Shown here: in pieces, positions 1 through 10,167 of the stretch | Position numbering within the stretch: the first letter of the stretch is position 1 | Layout: each line of letters begins with the position of its first letter | Assembly (NCBI GenBank): GCA_017418975.1 | Contig: JAFOMG010000017.1 | Location: 1 to 64,000 of the forward strand | From: Sphingomonas sp. | GTDB taxonomy: Bacteria; Pseudomonadota; Alphaproteobacteria; Sphingomonadales; Sphingomonadaceae | Direction: 5' to 3' | DNA: 64,000 nt | The notes under the pieces: model-generated | Database searches by the model: none | What the model was told of the DNA's origin: nothing | Seen by the model: the letters and a program-made list of their open reading frames with translations, nothing else | Position numbers and translations under genes: made by a program

Positions 1-57
1 GGCGCCTTGCGGAGCATACAACTCCGCCCGCAAACCTGACCCACAAACCCTAGGTGG

Positions 58-1745
<1,688 letters not shown>

Positions 1746-1749
<4 letters not shown>

Positions 1750-2108
1750 GATGCATTCTCCTGTGTCGTCAGGGGCGCAGTGCTCTGCGCTCCTTGATCT
1801 GATCCTCGTAGTCCTGCCGCGGGAGCGTCAATTCCGCCTCTCAGGGTTGGGGCAGGTTCGCCAGCCTCTGACAGCTGTCCTGGTTCATCGGTGCGCCGTC
1901 CGAAGCCGATTGCAAATTGGTCGGGCGGACGATCGCAGCGAATCTTGGTATAAGCAACTGATATAGCGTGCGAAAATTTGGCGGAGTATTGCTCGCTCCA
2001 GCGCGGTGTGGCGTATGATTGCGGATCATGGCGTGTTGCAGCGGAGTAAAAGTACCGCCGCTGTGCGCGGGCGGGGATCGATGCTTTCGTCAGGCCTCTC
2101 GCTGGCAT
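1746..2108 (-). CDS. Possible small ORF coupled to the recombinase
   Basis: A 120-aa frame with no family I recognise. In favour of it being real: an ATG with GAGG eight bases upstream, and a stop that overlaps the GTG of the recombinase as GTGA, the usual form of translational coupling. Small accessory genes often sit in this position in front of sphingomonad serine recombinases. Against it: an unremarkable composition (rich in Arg, Ser, Pro, Ala) and no visible domain. Apart from this frame, 1750-2140 holds nothing I can identify. Confidence 0.3.
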
Positions 2109-2149
2109 AGGCTTATCCTCGCCTTCATCTTGCAGGCGGATTGGATTCG

Positions 2150-2172
2150 GTATATATATCCAGATATATAAC
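2150..2172. promoter_or_regulatory. Palindromic operator in front of vapB
   Basis: An AT-rich inverted repeat (TATATATC and GATATATA around CCA) ends just before the vapB ribosome binding site. Antitoxins of VapBC modules usually bind such palindromes to repress their own operon. Binding here is inferred. Confidence 0.5.
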
Positions 2173-2185
2173 ATGGAGGACCGCG

Positions 2186-2488
2186 ATGGGCAATGCCGCG
2201 CAAACCAGGGCAATGAGAAATTATCGCGCGCGCCTGACGCAGCGCGGCTTCACCCGCTTCGAGGTCATGGCGATGGATTCAGACCGCGAACTGATCCGGT
2301 CGCTCGCCAAGCGTCTTGCCGAGGAAGGGCCGGAGGCGGAGCGGGTGCGTGCGGCGGTGGCGAGAGTCGTGGCCGGCGAGCCGCCGAAACCGGGCGGCAT
2401 TCTCTCGGCGCTGCGGGGTTCGCCTCTGGTCGGCGCCGATCTCGATCTGTCCCGCGCGCACGAGGAAGGGCGCGAGGTCGAGCTGTGA
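2186..2488 (+). CDS. vapB: VapB-type antitoxin
   Basis: A 100-aa protein. The N-terminal half (RNYRARLTQRGFTRFEVMAMDSD) resembles a short beta strand plus helices of the ribbon-helix-helix antitoxin type. The C-terminal half (GGILSALRGSPLVGADLDL) is the extended, acidic part that typically covers the toxin active site. The start was chosen at the ATG behind GGAGGA with five bases spacing; the longer frame has no such site. The stop overlaps the GTG of the toxin gene (GTGA), so the pair is translationally coupled. Expected role: neutralises the PIN-domain toxin downstream and represses the operon. Confidence 0.8.
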   Translation: MGNAAQTRAMRNYRARLTQRGFTRFEVMAMDSDRELIRSLAKRLAEEGPEAERVRAAVARVVAGEPPKPGGILSALRGSPLVGADLDLSRAHEEGREVEL

Positions 2489-2919
2489 CGCGCTATCTGC
2501 TCGACACCAATATCATAAGCAACGTCGTCAAACTCGAGCCCTCTGAATCTCTGCTGGCCTGGTGGGCGGAGCAGCGCGACGAGGATCTGTTCATCGCCTC
2601 GCTGACGATTGCGGAGATCCGCCGCGGCATTCTCGAAAAGCCGCGCGGGAAGAAGCGTGACGCGCTTGACGCCTGGTTCTCCGGCCCGCAGGGGCCACAG
2701 GCTTTGTTCGCAGGGCGCGTCCTGTCGTTCGACGACAAGGCTGGGCTGATCTGGGCACGCTTGATGGCGGATGGCGGGGCCGCGGGCCGACCCCGCAGCG
2801 CGCTGGACATGATCGTCGCAGCCGTCGCCGGTGCCAATGATTGCGTCATCGTGACGGACAACGAGAGGGATTTCGACGGAATTCAGGTCCTTAATCCCAT
2901 ACGCCTCGCCGGGGCATGA
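2485..2919 (+). CDS. vapC: VapC-type PIN-domain ribonuclease toxin
   Basis: A 144-aa PIN-domain protein. The acidic metal-binding residues are all visible: Asp in YLLDTN near the start, Glu in TIAEIRRG, Asp in SALDMIVAA and Asp in IVTDNERDF. PIN toxins of this class cut RNA (often tRNA or rRNA) when freed from the antitoxin. It starts with GTG overlapping the antitoxin stop. The position beside an integrase fits a stabilisation module of an integrated element. Confidence 0.92.
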   Translation: MTRYLLDTNIISNVVKLEPSESLLAWWAEQRDEDLFIASLTIAEIRRGILEKPRGKKRDALDAWFSGPQGPQALFAGRVLSFDDKAGLIWARLMADGGAAGRPRSALDMIVAAVAGANDCVIVTDNERDFDGIQVLNPIRLAGA

Positions 2920-3031
2920 GGATCGCTAGAGCTGCCTGGCGCCTCAATGTGCCGCTCGCGCGGCTTCCGTATGTAGATGGCGCATGCCGTTGGCGTCGGT
3001 TCCCTCACAACAAGCCGCGCTCTTGAGCAGG

Positions 3032-3106
3032 GAAGGGCGGTTTTGCGCCCCAATAGCGGTCGTTCCGGCGATCCGCAGGCAGTTCTAAAAGCCGCCATTC
3101 GTCAGA
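3032..3106 (+). repeat. Degenerate direct repeat, copy 1 (left of amidases)
   Basis: About 75 bp that align with 6302-6377 in the same orientation. They share GCGCCCCAAT followed by GCGGTC, GCGATC/GCCGATC and AAAGC(C/T)GCCAT, with scattered substitutions and small gaps. The two copies bracket the amidase pair. By eye about 70 percent identical. Confidence 0.55.
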
Positions 3107-3151
3107 CAGGCATATGTTTGTCCGTTATGGGATGACTTGGCCGCCATCATT

Positions 3152-4594
3152 TCACTTCACCACGCCATTTGATCGATTCACATATTCAAAGGCGTAACCG
3201 AGCGTCAGCACGCGAGCATCCTGCCATTTGCCCGCGATGAAGCTGATGCCCACGGGCATCCCGCGATCCCGCCCCATCGGAACGGTTAGGTGCGGATAGC
3301 CAGCTACCGCGGGCAACTGGCTTGCAGAACCCTGCATACGATCATTGTCGTTGCGGTCCAGCGTCGCGGCGCGTGACGTCGTGGGCGCGATCAGCGCGAT
3401 GACGCGATATCTCGACATCATCCGGTCGATGCCGTCCGGCCCAGCCGCGCGGCGGGATCGCGCGCGGGCTTTAAGATAGGCCGGGGCGTCGATGTCCGGC
3501 GCCGCCTGCGCGCGTTCGAACATCTCCTGTCCGAAGAACTGCATCTCCCGCGGTTGCGAGGCGTTGAAGGCTATGAGCTGGCGCAGCGTCCGCGCTTTCA
3601 CCTGGTCGGGTCGCGTGGACGCGAGATAGGCGTTCAATCCGTGCTTGAACTCGGTCACGAGAACCTGGAATTCCCAGTTGCCGATCTTCTCATGGTCAGC
3701 CGGCCCCTGGGTGACGTCGACGATCTCCGCCCCCGCGGCGCGCATCCGCCGCACCGCGAGCTCGAACAGCGCCCTGGTCTCCGCGGAATAGGTAGAAAGC
3801 GAGAAGCGCATGGCCCCGATGCGTGCGCCGTGCAGTGCCCTGCGGTTCAGGATGGCGGCATAGTCCCGCTTTCGGGAATCGGCCTCGACGGTGGCCGGAT
3901 CGCGCGGGTCGCTGCCGGCGATCGCGGTTAGTACCCAGCTCACCTCCCGCACCGTTCGGGCGATCGGGCCGGGCGTGTCTTGCGAGGCAGCGATGGGAAT
4001 GACATGGGTACGGCTGACCAGCCCGACCGTCGGCTTGAAGCCGACCACGCCGTTGACCGATGCCGGACAGGTGATGGAGCCGTCGGTTTCGGTTCCTATG
4101 GCCGCGGGAGCTAAGCCAATAGCAACTGCCACCGCGCTTCCGGCTGAGGAGCCGCACGGCGTTCTTGCGGCGTCGAACGCATTCTCCGTCTGTCCCCCTA
4201 CCGCGCTCCATCCGGGGATCGACGCCGAGGAGCGGAAATTGGCCCACTCTGAAAGGTTGGTCTTACCGAGGATCACCGCTCCAGCCGTGCGCAGGCGCGC
4301 GACCAGCGGCGAGTCCCTGCCGGGGGAATTTTGCGACAGGGCGAGCGATCCGGCCGTCGTCGGCATGTCGCGCGTCTCGATATTGTCCTTGATGAGGATC
4401 GGCATTCCGGCAATGCCTTCGCCGTCCCAGCGATAGGTCCTGTTGCGATCCGCCCAGGTGAGGACGCTATGCTTTGCCGCAGCCGCATCGGTCATATGGC
4501 TCGCGCCGTAGAGGCCGCCCCGAACCGATGCGGCCCCCATCAGGAGCATTGCTGTGGCGCTCAGTCCGTACCGCGCCGGCTGGCCTGATCTCAT
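3152..4594 (-). CDS. Amidase-signature hydrolase with shortened N-terminus
   Basis: A 480-aa amidase-signature enzyme hydrolysing a C-N amide bond. The Ser-cisSer-Lys triad region is complete: Lys in PILIKDN, cis-Ser in CGSSAGS, nucleophile Ser in TETDGSITCPA. The start is the ATG behind AGGAG, seven bases away; the Shine-Dalgarno overlaps the stop of the upstream amidase, so the two form an operon. Odd point: the N-terminal helices that precede the LIKDN motif are about 40-60 residues shorter than in the neighbour, and this stretch has little similarity to it. The gene may have been remodelled or be partly degraded there. Residues 10-25 are hydrophobic, so it may be exported. Substrate unknown. 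Confidence 0.85.
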   Translation of the reverse strand: MRSGQPARYGLSATAMLLMGAASVRGGLYGASHMTDAAAAKHSVLTWADRNRTYRWDGEGIAGMPILIKDNIETRDMPTTAGSLALSQNSPGRDSPLVARLRTAGAVILGKTNLSEWANFRSSASIPGWSAVGGQTENAFDAARTPCGSSAGSAVAVAIGLAPAAIGTETDGSITCPASVNGVVGFKPTVGLVSRTHVIPIAASQDTPGPIARTVREVSWVLTAIAGSDPRDPATVEADSRKRDYAAILNRRALHGARIGAMRFSLSTYSAETRALFELAVRRMRAAGAEIVDVTQGPADHEKIGNWEFQVLVTEFKHGLNAYLASTRPDQVKARTLRQLIAFNASQPREMQFFGQEMFERAQAAPDIDAPAYLKARARSRRAAGPDGIDRMMSRYRVIALIAPTTSRAATLDRNDNDRMQGSASQLPAVAGYPHLTVPMGRDRGMPVGISFIAGKWQDARVLTLGYAFEYVNRSNGVVK

Positions 4595-4604
4595 CCCGGC
4601 ACTC

Positions 4605-6194
4605 CTAATAGGCAAATCGTTCGCCCCGCAGCGGCGGCGTCGCGGCTGGCTGGCGCAGGCCATGCGCCTGCTGCTCGAAGGCGAATGCCCAGGACAGGAC
4701 CTGCCCGTCGCTGGACGCGGGTCCGAGGAACGAAACCCCCACGGGCAGCCCCTCCGGCGTCGCCCCGGCCGGCACCGTGATATCCGGCCATCCCGCGATG
4801 CTCGCGAGAGTGGGGCCGAAATTGCCGAACAGCCCGCGCTTGTTGCGCACCGGCCCCTCCGCCAGCCTGTTGATGCGCATCGTCTGGGTCGGATAGACGA
4901 TCGTGCTCACATTGTAGCGTTTCAGGATTGCGAGCAGCGAGGTTCGGAAGAATTGGCGTCCGTCCGTGCGTGCGGCCACGTACAGAGGGTCGTCGAACGG
5001 CAGCGCCGCCGCCTCCCAGCGATATCCGCCGAGCCGGCCTGGGTTCGCGAATGCGCCCGGGACGGGAGCTCGCGTCAGCGCCTCGCTCATCGTCAGGATC
5101 GCCGCATGGCTCCGCGGCCAGGGAGACGGAAAGGATGCCGACAGATAGGCGTCGAGGCTCGGGACGGACTCGGACTGGACCAATAACGCCTGCAAGCTGT
5201 CGGAAAGGTGGATGAGCCAATCTGGCAGCTCAATGTCGATCACGGTCGCACCACTTGCCCGAAGTGTCTCGAGTGCGCGGGCCGTCACTGCATCGATCTC
5301 GGGATCGTCTCCCGAGAAGGCAGCGCGGGGAAAACCGATCCGCACGCCGCGCAGGGCCCCAGGGTCGAGCTTGGGTTCCGCCGGCAGTTGCCCGTCTGCC
5401 AGGATCCGCGTGACGAGCGCCACGTCGGCGACCGATCGCGCCATGGCTCCAACCGTATCGAGCGTCACTGCGTTCGGCTGGACCCCCGTGGCGCTGAAAA
5501 GGCCCATCGTCGGGCGCATCCCCACCACGCCGTTAGTCGCCGCAGGCCAGCGCGCCGAACCGGTCGTATCGGTGGCGATGCCGATCGGTGCATAGCCCGC
5601 GGCGATTCCCACCGCGGTCCCGTTCGACGATCCCGCCGGACTATAGGCGAGGTTGTAGGGATTGCGCGTCTGTCCGCCCAGCGAACTCATCGGGGGCCCG
5701 GAGGCGAGTTCGCTGAGATTGGTCTTGGCGAGGATGATTGCGCCGGCTGTGCGCAGCCTTGTGACGACAGCCGCGTCTGAGGCGGCGCGCGCGCCTTTCA
5801 ACCCATAGAAGCCGAGCGTGGTGGGGAGATCGCGGGTGTTGATGTTGTCCTTGATGAGCACGGGAATGCCGTGGAGCAGCGACCTGCGGCCTTTCCGCCG
5901 CCGCTCCGCGTCCAGGGCTCGCGCCTCGTCGAGCGCGTGCGGATTCAGCGTGATGATCGCGTGGAGTTTCGGTTCGTAAGCGCGAATGCGGGCTAGCGAC
6001 AAGCGGACGAGCTGCTCCGAGGTCAGGGCGCCCCTGTCGATCGCTCGATTGATGTCGGCCACGGTGGCGGTTTCGAGGTCGAATTCGGTGCGGACCTGAC
6101 CGGGTCTTTGGGTCAGGCCGGGGTCCGGACCCAGCGCCTGCACAGGCGCCGCGAGGGATATCGCAAGAAGCGCCGTCGAGATCGGCCTGAACAT
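4605..6194 (-). CDS. Exported amidase-signature hydrolase
   Basis: A 529-aa amidase of normal family length. It begins with a Sec signal peptide (FRPISTALLAISLAAPVQALG) and so acts in the periplasm or outside. The catalytic region shows Lys in PVLIKDN, cis-Ser in AGSSNGTAV and Ser in DTTGSARWPA; the last motif deviates from the common TDGS(I/V)R form. The start was chosen because GGGAGG lies seven bases upstream. It is the first gene of a two-gene operon with the second amidase, ten bases downstream, suggesting that both process related amides. Substrate cannot be told from sequence. Confidence 0.88.
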   Translation of the reverse strand: MFRPISTALLAISLAAPVQALGPDPGLTQRPGQVRTEFDLETATVADINRAIDRGALTSEQLVRLSLARIRAYEPKLHAIITLNPHALDEARALDAERRRKGRRSLLHGIPVLIKDNINTRDLPTTLGFYGLKGARAASDAAVVTRLRTAGAIILAKTNLSELASGPPMSSLGGQTRNPYNLAYSPAGSSNGTAVGIAAGYAPIGIATDTTGSARWPAATNGVVGMRPTMGLFSATGVQPNAVTLDTVGAMARSVADVALVTRILADGQLPAEPKLDPGALRGVRIGFPRAAFSGDDPEIDAVTARALETLRASGATVIDIELPDWLIHLSDSLQALLVQSESVPSLDAYLSASFPSPWPRSHAAILTMSEALTRAPVPGAFANPGRLGGYRWEAAALPFDDPLYVAARTDGRQFFRTSLLAILKRYNVSTIVYPTQTMRINRLAEGPVRNKRGLFGNFGPTLASIAGWPDITVPAGATPEGLPVGVSFLGPASSDGQVLSWAFAFEQQAHGLRQPAATPPLRGERFAY

Positions 6195-6301
6195 GCCCGA
6201 TGCCTCCCATTGATTGGGCGCCGACATGTCATGGAACCGGTTACGGTTCTAGTGCGAGTGCCAGCTAAGTCCGCCGCCGGATAGAGAAGGCCGCGCCGAC
6301 C

Positions 6302-6377
6302 GAAGGGTTGTTTCGCGCCCCAATGGCGGTCCTTCGCCGATCTCTTTGATGAATCTGAAAGCTGCCATCCATTCACG
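6302..6377 (+). repeat. Degenerate direct repeat, copy 2 (right of amidases)
   Basis: Counterpart of 3032-3106 in the same orientation. Together they flank the amidase operon. The surrounding stretch 6195-6554 holds nothing else that I can recognise. Confidence 0.55.
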
Positions 6378-6554
6378 GCCGACAAACAGTGCGGTTCAAA
6401 ATCTGACAGACTGTAGGGCGGGCGTCGTCGGTCGGGTCGTGCTACGCAGCGGCATGGATGAAAAGCTGCTCAACCTACCGTGGGAAATTCAGTTAGCGCT
6501 TGGCAGCGGTTACGTAGCCTACTTGTCGAGCTCGGTGATTGGATTCGATGCGCG

Positions 6555-7529
6555 CTAGTCCAGTGGTCCCCAACCTTCCCCGTAGCTGCGCGTGATCCAT
6601 GCGATCCGTTCTTTGGTCAGCTCATCTGCTACAGACCAATATATCGAAGGCGCGATGCTTCCGTGCTCGTGCCGTTCCATGTCCATTCGCGAAAGGAAGG
6701 TCGCTTCACTCTCAACGTAGCTTACCCATACCGCCTGCGCCTTCTTCAGTCTTTCGCTAGTACCTCCCGGGTTCACGTGCTCAAGAAGGGCCCCTAGATC
6801 CTGCTTACTTTGCTGAGCTCTCTCACTTGCACGCTGATTGATCTCGATCTGAGTTAACGGATAATTGCCGTAAAGCAAGTTGGTGATAACTTGGTCGATT
6901 GCGTGCGTGAACTCGAATGACGCGCAGGCGAATTGTTTTAGCTGATCGTCGGTGAAAGGCCTCGTTTCGGGCATCTCGTGCACCAAGACGTGTCTTGCGT
7001 TGAATAAGAGATTTAGATTTGCCTTCATCTCGTCCACGTCGGCCACGATAGGTGCCGGGGAATCTCCGTCTATCTCAACATGAACCCAATCATGCACGCC
7101 GTTGAGCAGCGAGGTTAGCGGCTTCTCTGTCAGCGATTTGAAGACTTTATCGAGGTCGGCAACGCCGTTTAGAGGTACGGCGTGACTCATCAGTTCGCCA
7201 AAGCTGATCGACTTGCCAACCAAGGCGCGCGTGAGGTCGAAGTCGAATTTGAAATCGACGGTTAGTTCACGTGCCCGGTCAATATACGGTTCGCCGTGAT
7301 CTATGAGTTCGGCGACGCGTTCACGGGTGAACACCTCAAGCGCGGTGACGAGGCGCACCGGTAGATGATCGGCATCCTCAGGTAAGCTCCCGTTGCTCAC
7401 GAGCGCGAGTATACGGTCGATCTCAGTTTCAGCGCGGAACCTCGCGCCATGCTTTCCCTTACGGGCTCTAACCTCACCGATTTCTGCGATACGGTTTCTT
7501 GCCACGAGGCACCTCACAAGCGCGGGCAA
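6555..7529 (-). CDS. HEPN-like protein with C-terminal LprI-like domain
   Basis: A 324-aa cytoplasmic protein without signal peptide. The middle part (about 165-225) has NARHVLVHE, an R-x4-H motif (R179, H184) embedded in helices, as in HEPN ribonuclease or nucleotide-binding domains. The C-terminal 60 residues (KKAQAVWVSYVESEA, then HGSIAPSIYWS and ELTKERIAWI) resemble the LprI/DUF1311 fold, usually found in secreted proteins. The gene is visibly less GC-rich than its neighbours and stands alone, suggesting horizontal transfer. Its start is uncertain and no clear ribosome binding site is seen. A defence or stress role is possible but not shown. Confidence 0.7.
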   Translation of the reverse strand: MPALVRCLVARNRIAEIGEVRARKGKHGARFRAETEIDRILALVSNGSLPEDADHLPVRLVTALEVFTRERVAELIDHGEPYIDRARELTVDFKFDFDLTRALVGKSISFGELMSHAVPLNGVADLDKVFKSLTEKPLTSLLNGVHDWVHVEIDGDSPAPIVADVDEMKANLNLLFNARHVLVHEMPETRPFTDDQLKQFACASFEFTHAIDQVITNLLYGNYPLTQIEINQRASERAQQSKQDLGALLEHVNPGGTSERLKKAQAVWVSYVESEATFLSRMDMERHEHGSIAPSIYWSVADELTKERIAWITRSYGEGWGPLD

Positions 7530-7653
7530 TCGGAAGATTGCGCCACCCTCACCTTCCTGAGCCGACCGTTGCGAGTCCGCAACCGGCCTAATTCAAGCCA
7601 TTCGATCAGGCAGCGGGTTCAGGTCGGCTTTCGTGGAAGACTGGTTGATAGCA

Positions 7654-7970
7654 GCCAGTGACTTGGCGTTGCGCTCTGCCAGTTCCGGTCGCTCCGTGGC
7701 GAGCGAGGGGAGGGCGTGACGGCGATCTTGGGGTCGAGGACGGTGGTTTTCCACCGGCTCCGATCCATCTCGTTTCCTATCTTCGGGTTTCGGCAGGCAA
7801 GCAGAGAATGACCTCCGAGCGTAGCAGGGCTGCGCTGCAAGCCGCGAAAGTACGCGGCGTCGCCCTGGATGGCGACAGGGGTAATCTGCCTGCGGCCGCC
7901 AAGGGAGCTCAGGCAAGCGCAGCCTTGATGCAAGCGCGGAGTGGAGCGCCGTTTTGCAGGCCGACGCGAC
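7654..7970 (+). pseudogene. Resolvase-derived 317-bp repeat, copy A
   Basis: The plus frame reads HLVSYLRVSAGKQ, the start of a serine resolvase, joined directly to MTSERSRAALQAAKVRGVALDGDRGNL, which belongs about 120 residues further on in full-length resolvases. The catalytic core is therefore deleted. The same 317 bp with the same internal deletion occurs at 29295-29611 with about 13 mismatches and no gaps. The ends are sharp (GCCA(G/A)TGACTTGGC on the left, CCGACGCGAC on the right). The rest of 7530-8145 shows no gene. Confidence 0.75.
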
Positions 7971-8145
7971 TTGCGGAATCCGCCACGGTCGCGGTGTCTT
8001 GAGTGCAGGGCCATCTTGCTTCAATCTCCGCAGCAACGCAGCTCTGGAAACTTGATCATTCCCCAAGAGGGCTGGCGATACCCTGTGTCAGCGAGTGGCC
8101 GCCCACCAGAATCCCGGAACTCGATATCGCAGTGCGGGTAGTAAA

Positions 8146-10041
8146 TCATTGAACGATACGCCGAGCGGCACGAGTCAGGATCGGATATCCGACTTCCCGA
8201 CCGTTCACGCTGAGGAGCTTCGGGGCAGGCTCGGCGCCTTCGGTGCGGATGCGGTTTCCGTGGGTGGGATCTGCTTCGATCCGCATCGGACCGCGTGTTC
8301 CGGCGACGTTGAGGCGAACCACGCCGCCGTGCTGTTCGACATGGGCTTCGGCAGCCGCAAAGGCTTTGCGCCAACGCGCGAAGCTCCGCGCATCGATTCC
8401 TTCGGCTCCGCGGAGCCACAGTGCCGCGAGCCCCTGGCCGGTTGGTTCGTGGGCGGCATGGACGATGGTCAGGCGGGAAGCGGGATCGCCAACCTTCTCT
8501 CGCACCAGCTCGATCGCGGCACCGCCGCCTTCCGACGTGGCGGCAGTCGCGAGCAGGATGCGCAGGCCGATCACCGCGTCCTTCCAGCGGACCGAGACCA
8601 GGGCGCCGGCGGGAATTCGCGTCGGCGTCTGGGGCGTGCCCGGCTGGACGCGTTTGTCGCCCACCCAGATTTCCGCCTGTGCGGGGATGGTGAACTGGGT
8701 GAGCAGGCGGTCGAGCTTGTCGCCATTCTTCATCTCGATGCCGGGGCCGGCTGCCAGAAGCTGAAGGATTTCGGGGCCGCGCGGGACGGTGGCGAGGAAG
8801 GGCACCAGGTGCAGCGCCTTCATCGCACCCTGGCGCTCTGCCTGCTTGTTGCGGCCAAAGGGATCGCCGCGGCCGTCCATGAACAGGATCATCTGGGCAA
8901 AGTCCGGCGAATTGCCGATATTGCCGACCAGCATCCGGTCGTCGCCGCCGCGCCCTGCGCCCGCCGAGCCCAGGCTGAACGACCGGCCGACATACTGGGT
9001 CGCGATGCGCTCGGGCTCCGCACCCCATTTCTGCACCACGGTCCGCGGGACCTGGCGGCGCAACGCGTCTGCCTGTTCCTGGTCAGGTCCCCATTCGGCG
9101 GCATCGAGCATCGATACCAGATTGGCCCGCGGTCCCGCGATCCAGCCCGCGCCTTCCAGCTCCGGCAGGGCGCGCAGCCAGCCGGCGGGCCAGGTCTGCG
9201 CTTCGAGATAGCCGCGTCCCCAGAGATAATCATAGCTGCGCGCATTGGCGCCGCCCAGCCGGTCGCCCGGCGCCCACCAGTTGGCGGCGACGTCCGCCCA
9301 GAAATAGCGCAGTGCCACGGCGGCCTGCGCGCGCCCCTCCGTGCGCGCGGCATAGCGGGCGATCGCGGCCAGTGCCTCGATGTCGATGCCGTAATAGGTC
9401 GGCGAATCGAACTCGGTGACGCCGTGCCCGGTGGTGAAGGCCAGCCAGGCGTCGAGCCGGGCATAGCCCTGCGCCGCGATCTCCGGGCGGTTCGCCGCCT
9501 CGCCGCACAGGATGAGGTTTGCAGCCTGGGTCAGGTAGATGTTGGTATAGTCGAGCTTCACCGGATGGCGCTGCATGCCCTTGATGCCGGTATCGATCAG
9601 CGCCTCGAGCTTGGTCCGGGCATCGGGGGGCAGTCGATCGCCGAACAGGCGGTGCATGAGGCCGGCCTGGAACATGCTGAATTCGACGCCGTTCACGTCG
9701 AACACCGCGCTCTGCCCATAGCGCCAGCGGAAATTGCCATAGGTCTTCGATGCCGGATCGAGGTCCTGCATCCGCCGCGCAAGATCGAGCGCGGGCGCGA
9801 TCCTTTCGGGGCGCCAGTTCAGCCCGGCACTCTCGAGAGCAAAGCGGAAGACTCCGCGAATGCCGACCTGGTCGTCGGGCTGGGCTACCCGTGGCCACAT
9901 CGCATCGAGCTCGCGGCCGCCCGCCGCCTTATCGGCACCCCAGGTCCGGGCCGCGGCCGGCGCCTCCTGTGCCGGCGCGGTCGCCGCGGCGATCGTGGTT
10001 GCGGTGCCTGCCAGAAGCATCGCGGCAATCAGCTTGCGCAT
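8146..10041 (-). CDS. Exported toroid-fold protein, lyase-like
   Basis: A 631-aa protein with a Sec signal peptide (RKLIAAMLLAGTATTIAAATAPAQ). No family name can be assigned with certainty. The N-terminal half is helix-rich and aligns in outline with the product at 15332-17104: both have a DPAS-x-TYG segment, a YTNI segment, the motif EFDSPTYYGID / EYNSPTYTMV and a later SYDY / SRAYYD segment. The order (helical toroid, then beta-rich C-terminal half) is that of polysaccharide lyases with an alpha/alpha toroid. The neighbourhood (GH105, ROK kinase, GPH transporter, TonB receptor) supports a role in periplasmic breakdown of a uronic-acid-containing polysaccharide. Divergent from the GntR gene, with a palindrome between them. 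Confidence 0.7.
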   Translation of the reverse strand: MRKLIAAMLLAGTATTIAAATAPAQEAPAAARTWGADKAAGGRELDAMWPRVAQPDDQVGIRGVFRFALESAGLNWRPERIAPALDLARRMQDLDPASKTYGNFRWRYGQSAVFDVNGVEFSMFQAGLMHRLFGDRLPPDARTKLEALIDTGIKGMQRHPVKLDYTNIYLTQAANLILCGEAANRPEIAAQGYARLDAWLAFTTGHGVTEFDSPTYYGIDIEALAAIARYAARTEGRAQAAVALRYFWADVAANWWAPGDRLGGANARSYDYLWGRGYLEAQTWPAGWLRALPELEGAGWIAGPRANLVSMLDAAEWGPDQEQADALRRQVPRTVVQKWGAEPERIATQYVGRSFSLGSAGAGRGGDDRMLVGNIGNSPDFAQMILFMDGRGDPFGRNKQAERQGAMKALHLVPFLATVPRGPEILQLLAAGPGIEMKNGDKLDRLLTQFTIPAQAEIWVGDKRVQPGTPQTPTRIPAGALVSVRWKDAVIGLRILLATAATSEGGGAAIELVREKVGDPASRLTIVHAAHEPTGQGLAALWLRGAEGIDARSFARWRKAFAAAEAHVEQHGGVVRLNVAGTRGPMRIEADPTHGNRIRTEGAEPAPKLLSVNGREVGYPILTRAARRIVQ

Positions 10042-10082
10042 GAGATGGGTCCTCGTCCGTTCAAGATGAACATTTTTATCAG

Positions 10083-10095
10083 GTCATAATATGAC
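10083..10095. promoter_or_regulatory. Palindromic GntR-type operator
   Basis: GTCATAATATGAC is a perfect 6+1+6 palindrome between the divergent genes at 8146-10041 and 10168. It resembles the sites at 11691 and 17184 (GGT followed by AT-rich half sites and ACAT). Likely bound by one of the two GntR regulators. Confidence 0.55.
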
Positions 10096-10167
10096 ATGAA
10101 CAATCCGTGACAAGCCGGAATATTTCGGTTAGCTCGGCCGGGACCGACGATGCACAAGGGGGAGCGG

